Shown here one piece after another: positions 6,890-10,873 of a stretch of DNA of 10,873 nt. Both the position numbers and the translations under genes were made by a program. The notes under the pieces were generated by a model. That model saw nothing but the letters and a program-made list of their open reading frames with translations, was not told where the DNA came from and did not search any database. Every line of letters begins with the position of its first letter. Within the stretch, counting starts at the first letter, position 1. The DNA is from Helicobacter sp. (GTDB taxonomy: Bacteria > Campylobacterota > Campylobacteria > Campylobacterales > Helicobacteraceae), in contig NZ_JAFLSB010000047.1 in NCBI RefSeq assembly GCF_022511165.1, positions 1 to 10,873 of the forward strand, given 5' to 3'.

Positions 6890-7365
6890 AGCGGCTCTGT
6901 GGGAGAGTTAAAAGCGCTTTTATCAAGGATTTGTGGTAAAGAAAATATTATTTGCTCTGCTATAACTTGAATCTGCTCATTTGGCACAAGGCTTATTTCC
7001 CCCTCCTTATCGCGATAAAAATAGCTTGTACCAAAAGCCTTAATATACGCACTAGGGGTAAAATAAAAGCTTGAAGTTGCAAAAAGCTCTATATCATAAA
7101 GACTACTTAATGTATGCAAAAAAATATGTGTGAGTTTGAGCGCACTAAAACTCCCGGGACCATTAGCATAATAAATGGCATCGATTCTAGAATCATTATA
7201 AGCAGGATTTTGATGGGGGGTGGGGAGCAGAGATTCAAACACATAGGGCAAACTCACTAAAAGCGGTTTTGCACTAGAAATCTCTTCTATTAGCACATTG
7301 TCCTCATACACCCCACAAAGCAGGGGAGTATTCACACTCAAAAGGACAATGTCAATGTGTCTCAT
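6868..7365 (-). CDS. tsaB: Short TsaB-like protein (t6A tRNA modification)
   Basis: 165 residues. The N-terminal DIVLLSVNTPLLCGVYEDN corresponds to the first ASKHA strands of TsaB, and NGPGSFSALKL at 68-78 matches the family signature GPGSFTGLR. TsaB is the scaffold partner of TsaD (with TsaE and TsaC) in making threonylcarbamoyladenosine at position 37 of ANN-decoding tRNAs. This protein is much shorter than E. coli TsaB (231) and lacks most of the second half; the usual Asp-Thr near the N-terminus reads Asn-Thr. The TsaD-binding first domain is the part retained. The ATG sits inside the lpxC end (14-nt overlap) without a good Shine-Dalgarno, so translational coupling is likely. The 3' end overlaps the convergent dynamin gene by 22 nt. 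Short forms seem usual in this bacterial group, so it need not be broken. Confidence 0.72.
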   Translation of the reverse strand: MRHIDIVLLSVNTPLLCGVYEDNVLIEEISSAKPLLVSLPYVFESLLPTPHQNPAYNDSRIDAIYYANGPGSFSALKLTHIFLHTLSSLYDIELFATSSFYFTPSAYIKAFGTSYFYRDKEGEISLVPNEQIQVIAEQIIFSLPQILDKSAFNSPTEPLYILPPV

Positions 7366-8245
7366 ACGCGTATTCTAGACTCTCTTCTTCGGCTCTATCT
7401 TCAAGACTTATGACTTCATAGGCTTTTTCATCACTTAAGAGTTGTTTAGTAAGGAGGTGATTAAGCTTATGGCTTCCAGCAAAGGATACATAAGTGCCAA
7501 GCAAAGGCATACCAAGCAATGCCATATCCCCAATCGCATCTAAAATCTTATGGCGCACAAATTCCTCTTTATAGCGCAATCCCTCTTTGTTGAGAATCCC
7601 GCTTTCATCAAGCACAATACAATTACTCAAATCTCCACCTTTGGCTAAGCCTTTTGAGCGCAAATAATTGACTTCGTGCAAAAAGCCAAATGTCCGCGCA
7701 CGAGCAATTTCTTCTTTATAGGCTTTGGTAGAAAAGGTGAATTTATATTGCTGATTGCGAATCGCAGGGTGGGCAAAATCAATGCTAAAATCAAAAATCG
7801 TTTGCTCACTTGGCTCTACGCGCACAAACTTTTTATCCTCAACAATCTCAATAGGCTTTTTAATGGCAATCGCCTTTTTATGCGCGCTTTGAGAGCAGAT
7901 TCCAGCTTCTTCAAGGAGCATACAATACCCTATCGCGCTACCGTCCATTATAGGCACTTCCTCATTATCAAGCGAGATTCTAATATTATCAATCCCATAA
8001 GCGTGAATGGCTGAAAGCAAATGCTCAATCGTAGAAACACGCGCCTCGCCATTAGCAATCACGGTTGCCATAGTCGTATCAATCACATTTTGAGGAGATA
8101 GAGGAATGCTCACGCCCAAATCAGAGCGATAAAACACAATGCCACTATTTACACTTAGTGGCTCAAGCTCCATTTTGACTGGCACACCCTTATGTAACCC
8201 TATACCTACAATTTCAACTTTCTTTTTGATGGTTTTTTGTCTCAT
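7352..8245 (-). CDS. lpxC: UDP-3-O-acyl-N-acetylglucosamine deacetylase LpxC
   Basis: Cytoplasmic zinc amidase that removes the acetyl group from UDP-3-O-acyl-GlcNAc, the committed step of lipid A synthesis. At 297 residues it is near the usual length. Zinc ligands are visible: His75 in STIEHLLSA, and His232 and Asp236 in RHKILD. The catalytic base Glu74 precedes the first ligand and the catalytic His259 is in AGSHKLNH. The segment RARTFGFLHEVNYLRSKGLA (183-202) followed by GGDLSN is also characteristic. All key residues are intact, so the enzyme should be active. It starts with a four-base ATGA overlap with the minC stop and has a good AAGGA ribosome site at 8252-8256, so it is cotranslated with minC. 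Its 3' end overlaps the tsaB-like gene by 14 nt. Confidence 0.97.
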   Translation of the reverse strand: MRQKTIKKKVEIVGIGLHKGVPVKMELEPLSVNSGIVFYRSDLGVSIPLSPQNVIDTTMATVIANGEARVSTIEHLLSAIHAYGIDNIRISLDNEEVPIMDGSAIGYCMLLEEAGICSQSAHKKAIAIKKPIEIVEDKKFVRVEPSEQTIFDFSIDFAHPAIRNQQYKFTFSTKAYKEEIARARTFGFLHEVNYLRSKGLAKGGDLSNCIVLDESGILNKEGLRYKEEFVRHKILDAIGDMALLGMPLLGTYVSFAGSHKLNHLLTKQLLSDEKAYEVISLEDRAEEESLEYAYETH

Positions 8246-8937
8246 ACTAAATCCTTTATGGCTATAGTATCGCCCTTTTTGAAAATCATTTTGAATAATG
8301 CGTTGCTTTGGTTAATCTTGTGTAAAAATTCTTGGTGAATGATTGTATCTTGAAACAAAATGGCAGGAGTGAAAATTTTATGACATATAATAAAATCACC
8401 CTGCGCCTCTATGCTCCCTCTGCATTCTCCAAAAATAAACAAATTTCCCTCTGCTACCACACGCGCACCACTATTAATGCGAGATTCTATCACAATATCG
8501 CCGTTATGGTAAATCTCTTCTCCGCTACGCACAATACGATGCAGCCATAATGTGCGCAAAAATGCGCCTTGAGCGGGTGAATCTAGGGTAGATTCTGCAT
8601 TATGGGGTGTAGAATCTGTGCGATTTTCCCCGCTCTTATGATGTGCTAAAGCTTTTTGCGTTCCATTTTCTTGTGGAGATTGGGCGGATAGGCGTGAATC
8701 TATAACCATACTTTGCATTTTATTATTGCGTTCAGGGATTGTGCCGCTTAAAAGCGCGAAGCTTAGTCCTTGAGTTTGCAAAAAGGTTTGTAATGCCTCA
8801 TCTATGCGCCCTCTAAAGCCAAGTGTGTGATATTGCAAAAGAGGCAAATGCTTTGTGATAAAGGCGATGCACTCTTGTGTATTGACATTTTCTTCAAACT
8901 CAAAGAGGGCGATTTTTCTTTGTCTTGTCTTTAACAT
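8242..8937 (-). CDS. minC: Septum site-determining protein MinC
   Basis: 231 residues. The C-terminal MinC beta-helix domain is clear at 131-231: RSGEEIY at 137-143 corresponds to the MinD-binding RSGQ motif, with Glu in place of Gln, followed by GDIVIESRINSGARVVAEGN and FIFGECRGS, the Gly-rich repeats of the family. The N-terminal domain (1-65), which antagonises FtsZ, is weakly conserved. The two are joined by a long, polar, probably disordered linker (about 67-126), rich in Ser, Asn, Gln and Thr. MinC with MinD blocks Z-ring assembly away from midcell; minD and minE are not in this window. It starts ten bases after the peptidase stop with no recognisable Shine-Dalgarno, so coupling to the upstream gene is likely. 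It overlaps lpxC by four bases. The gene order matches H. pylori HP1053/HP1052 from memory. Confidence 0.88.
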   Translation of the reverse strand: MLKTRQRKIALFEFEENVNTQECIAFITKHLPLLQYHTLGFRGRIDEALQTFLQTQGLSFALLSGTIPERNNKMQSMVIDSRLSAQSPQENGTQKALAHHKSGENRTDSTPHNAESTLDSPAQGAFLRTLWLHRIVRSGEEIYHNGDIVIESRINSGARVVAEGNLFIFGECRGSIEAQGDFIICHKIFTPAILFQDTIIHQEFLHKINQSNALFKMIFKKGDTIAIKDLV

Positions 8938-8947
8938 CTGCTAGGGG

Positions 8948-10306
8948 TTAGTTTTTTGTAAAATTACGCGCTTGTTGCAATACATTCTGCACATTTTCAT
9001 CAATCCACTTTTGGTCAATCCATTCATTGATTCTCACAAAATGCCCTTGTATGAGGATTCCAAAATGCAAATGGTCGCCAAAAGCCCAGCCTGTCTGTCC
9101 TGTCTTACCAAGCTCCTCTCCTGCTTTTACCTCATCGCTTACTTCCACATCACTCTCTTGCATATGAGAATAAATTGAGGATACGCCAAAGCCGTGGTGC
9201 AAAAGCAAAGTATTGCCATATAATCCAAGATGGCTTTTAAGCAAAACAACGCCCCTATTACTTGCTATGATAGGCGCGTTTTTCACACTTGCAACATCAA
9301 TGCCTAGATGCACCGCTTCGCTGATTTTTTCTTTATTTAAAAAATAGGTGCGATAATCCCCAAAACTCCCCACTACTTTTGAACCTCTAAGGGGCACAAA
9401 GGCGTGGAAATTTTCATCAATATAGCTTGAATCCGATAGAGAATTACTCGCCTTTAAGATTCTCTCCTCATCTCCTTTGCGTATGGTTTCATTAAAAAAT
9501 ATAAATCGCTCAATATCATCATTAAAGCTTGGCAAAAGTTTTTTATCAATTTGCGCAAGAAGCTCATTGAGTTTGCCACTTAAAAAATCCTCTTTAATCG
9601 TAATATTTGAGTGATAATAAGGGACATTGATATTGCGTGAAATAGGAATCGTATGCTTTGTGATATTGCCCGCTTTATCCTCTGCGACTACTTGAGCAAG
9701 AAAAAACTTATTTTTAAGAGGCCAAGCGATAATCCCCACATAAGTATCATCATTGGCGTATTTAAAGAGCTTAAAATCATCGGTGCCATTATTAATAGAA
9801 ACCTTATCTAATGCCATATCTTTAATCTGCACTGCCACTACCGCGCTCCCTCCGCGCGCGATTTGGAAAGACTGCGCGATGTTTTTCACCACAGGGGGCT
9901 TTGTATCTACGACTAATTGCAAATCCATTTGCGCGGTATTACCACTAAAAAAATGTGAGCTACTCCAATCGGTTACAGCGATTTTATACTGAATATTCGT
10001 GCCATCTTTGAGCGCCGAAGAAGAGCGAGGTAAGGGGATTTTCACTGATTTTGGCTTATTAAGAATCACTTCTTTTTCATCACTTAGAATCTCGCCATCA
10101 AAAATCATTTGCACACGATAATCGCGTATGCCACTCTCATCGCTAAACTCCACAAAAAGCTCATCATTAAGATTCCAATGTGTAGGCGTGGGGCTTGTAA
10201 GAGTGGGGGGCTTAGTCTCAAAAATAATAAAGCTAAAGGCAAAAACCCCCATAACAACAAGAAATACTACGCCCGCACCCACAATCATTAATCGTTTATT
10301 GCCCAT
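8948..10306 (-). CDS. Membrane-anchored M23-family peptidoglycan endopeptidase
   Basis: 452 residues. One N-terminal membrane helix or signal anchor (about 5-29) is followed by two Ig-like modules, each opening with TKPP (31-34 and 135-138), a helical linker (about 235-300), and a C-terminal LytM/M23 domain. The zinc site is complete: His333 and Asp337 in HLGID, and His414 in HLH; His412 and His381 in YSH are the other conserved active-site histidines. The enzyme should face the periplasm and cut peptide crosslinks in the cell wall. In H. pylori and Campylobacter, M23 enzymes (Csd1, Csd2, Csd3, Pgp3) shape the helical cell; which of these it resembles functionally is not clear. A weak AAGGG lies upstream of the ATG. 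It heads the operon with minC and lpxC; the Campylobacter lpxC gene also neighbours an M23 peptidase gene. Confidence 0.92.
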   Translation of the reverse strand: MGNKRLMIVGAGVVFLVVMGVFAFSFIIFETKPPTLTSPTPTHWNLNDELFVEFSDESGIRDYRVQMIFDGEILSDEKEVILNKPKSVKIPLPRSSSALKDGTNIQYKIAVTDWSSSHFFSGNTAQMDLQLVVDTKPPVVKNIAQSFQIARGGSAVVAVQIKDMALDKVSINNGTDDFKLFKYANDDTYVGIIAWPLKNKFFLAQVVAEDKAGNITKHTIPISRNINVPYYHSNITIKEDFLSGKLNELLAQIDKKLLPSFNDDIERFIFFNETIRKGDEERILKASNSLSDSSYIDENFHAFVPLRGSKVVGSFGDYRTYFLNKEKISEAVHLGIDVASVKNAPIIASNRGVVLLKSHLGLYGNTLLLHHGFGVSSIYSHMQESDVEVSDEVKAGEELGKTGQTGWAFGDHLHFGILIQGHFVRINEWIDQKWIDENVQNVLQQARNFTKN

Positions 10307-10372
10307 ACATCGCCCTTGACTTAAGATATTGCTTTGAGATTCTAACTATCATCTTTTTAATATCAACCCGCC

Positions 10373-10401
10373 ATTATAAAGGATTTATAAAAATAAGTCC
10401 A
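10373..10401 (-). promoter_or_regulatory. Sigma70-type promoter of the M23-minC-lpxC-tsaB operon
   Basis: On the minus strand TGGACT (10401-10396) is separated by 17 bases from a perfect TATAAT (10378-10373). The -35 box matches TTGACA at four of six positions. The predicted start near 10366 gives a leader of about 60 nt before the peptidase ATG. No other promoter is obvious within the operon, where genes overlap or lie ten bases apart. Confidence 0.5.
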
Positions 10402-10762
10402 TAGCTAAGCCCATTTGCTAGGCGAATTGAATCTTGGCTTGCTTTGATAGATGTGTATGATGTGTTTTTGCAAACGCGAGATTTATTTTAGGTTTCTACT
10501 TTGGCTTGAGACTATGTGCTTTGGGCTTTTTAAGGGGCTTGTGAGGGTGGGGATTTAAGGAATGAGCTTGTATTGCAAAAGATTTAAGAGCAGTAAATTA
10601 GGGGCTTTAAAGAGTAATTCTTACCGCAAAAGTATATTTAAGCATTTTGGGGGCGTTGTCTCTTTGTCTATAAATCTAAATGCCATTTATGCTTTTTGTA
10701 AAGAGCTAGAAGCTTTCTTGGAAGTAGCCATAAAGTTTTTGCTGGGGCTTGCTTGTGTGGGG
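10402..10762. other. Gene-poor gap between the VOC gene and the peptidase operon
   Basis: Together with the promoter and leader (10307-10401) this makes a 456-bp stretch without a convincing gene. The plus strand is G- and T-rich, with several GGGG runs, unlike the coding DNA around it. Short open frames exist on both strands (an 82-codon one at 10562-10810 and a 34-codon one ending at about 10557), but they have no properly spaced ribosome site or recognisable product. No tRNA, hairpin with T-tract or repeat array was seen. It could be a decayed gene or an unrecognised RNA. Confidence 0.5.
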
Positions 10763-10873
10763 CTAGACTTTTTGGGCGAGTTCGATGAGATTGCCATCTG
10801 GGTCTCTTAGATAAATGCTTTGTAGCTTTGAAGTCGCACCTGTTCTCTCTACGATACCTAGCTCTATGGGATA
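10763..10873 (-). CDS. VOC-superfamily (glyoxalase/bleomycin-resistance fold) protein, C-terminal end only
   Basis: The last 36 codons and TAG stop of a gene entering from the right edge. The reading GIVERTGATSKLQSIYLRDP followed by DGNLIELAQ is the typical last strand pair of VOC proteins, and the Glu in NLIEL corresponds to the family's final metal-binding residue. The RTGA...SIYLRDPDGN wording is closest to the small (about 125-residue) VOC proteins of the YraH type, sometimes annotated as virulence proteins. The substrate is unknown; the superfamily includes glyoxalase I, dioxygenases and antibiotic-resistance proteins. No clear terminator follows, and the next gene on this strand starts 456 bases later. 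Confidence 0.85.
   Translation of the reverse strand, partial: YPIELGIVERTGATSKLQSIYLRDPDGNLIELAQKV

Noticed and set aside
6909..6922. Perfect palindrome TAAAAGCGCTTTTA just past the dynamin stop, considered as an operator or terminator.
   Set aside because: It is inside tsaB codons, has no loop for a hairpin and no T-tract, and such short palindromes are common in AT-rich coding DNA.
10562..10810. 82-codon open frame on the plus strand in the right-hand gap.
   Set aside because: AAGGA directly abuts the ATG instead of being spaced from it, the product is unrecognisable, and its end runs antisense through the real VOC C-terminus.
1..10873. Frequent AGAATC/GATTCT words considered as an uptake or binding signal.
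   Set aside because: They occur mainly as Glu-Ser codon pairs within genes and look like a lineage-wide word bias; a genome-wide count against codon expectation would be needed to claim more.

Overview
The window looks like chromosomal DNA of a Helicobacter-like epsilonproteobacterium. It is AT-rich, densely packed, and full of AGAATC/GATTCT words in Glu-Ser codon contexts. A minus-strand block of M23 peptidase, minC, lpxC and a tsaB-like gene matches, from memory, the order around HP1052-HP1054 in H. pylori. The tandem dynamin-like pair resembles the DLP1/DLP2 pair described in Campylobacter jejuni. The species cannot be fixed from the sequence alone.

Layout, left to right. (1) 1-1317, minus strand: a YeeE/YedE-family membrane transporter (FdhT-like, selenium/sulfur metabolism), followed by the Shine-Dalgarno and first two codons of a next gene that leaves the window. 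Upstream of yedE (1415-1460) are a perfect FNR-type palindrome and a tandem decamer that supplies two TATAAT boxes. (2) 1494-2399, minus strand: an EamA/DMT-family permease. (3) A divergent intergenic region of about 300 bp carrying a promoter candidate and an imperfect direct repeat. (4) 2698-6889, plus strand: two dynamin-like GTPases in an operon, 752 and 638 residues, separated by 16 bp. (5) 6868-10306, minus strand: a four-gene envelope/division/tRNA-modification operon (M23 peptidase, minC, lpxC, tsaB) with overlapping or nearly touching genes and a good sigma70-type promoter at 10373-10401. Its last gene runs into the 3' end of the second dynamin gene, with a 22-nt convergent overlap. 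(6) 10307-10762: a gene-poor stretch of 456 bp. (7) 10763-10873, minus strand: the C-terminal 36 codons of a VOC/glyoxalase-family protein entering from the right edge.

How they work together: the minus-strand operon joins peptidoglycan trimming, Z-ring placement, lipid A synthesis and t6A tRNA modification. The dynamin pair probably acts as a hetero-oligomeric GTPase that tethers or remodels membrane. The yedE gene probably serves selenium or sulfur supply and may be switched by a CRP/FNR-family regulator. The two points that most deserve follow-up are that regulatory site and the dynamin pair with its two unusual G4 motifs. No tRNA, rRNA, CRISPR array or insertion sequence was seen.
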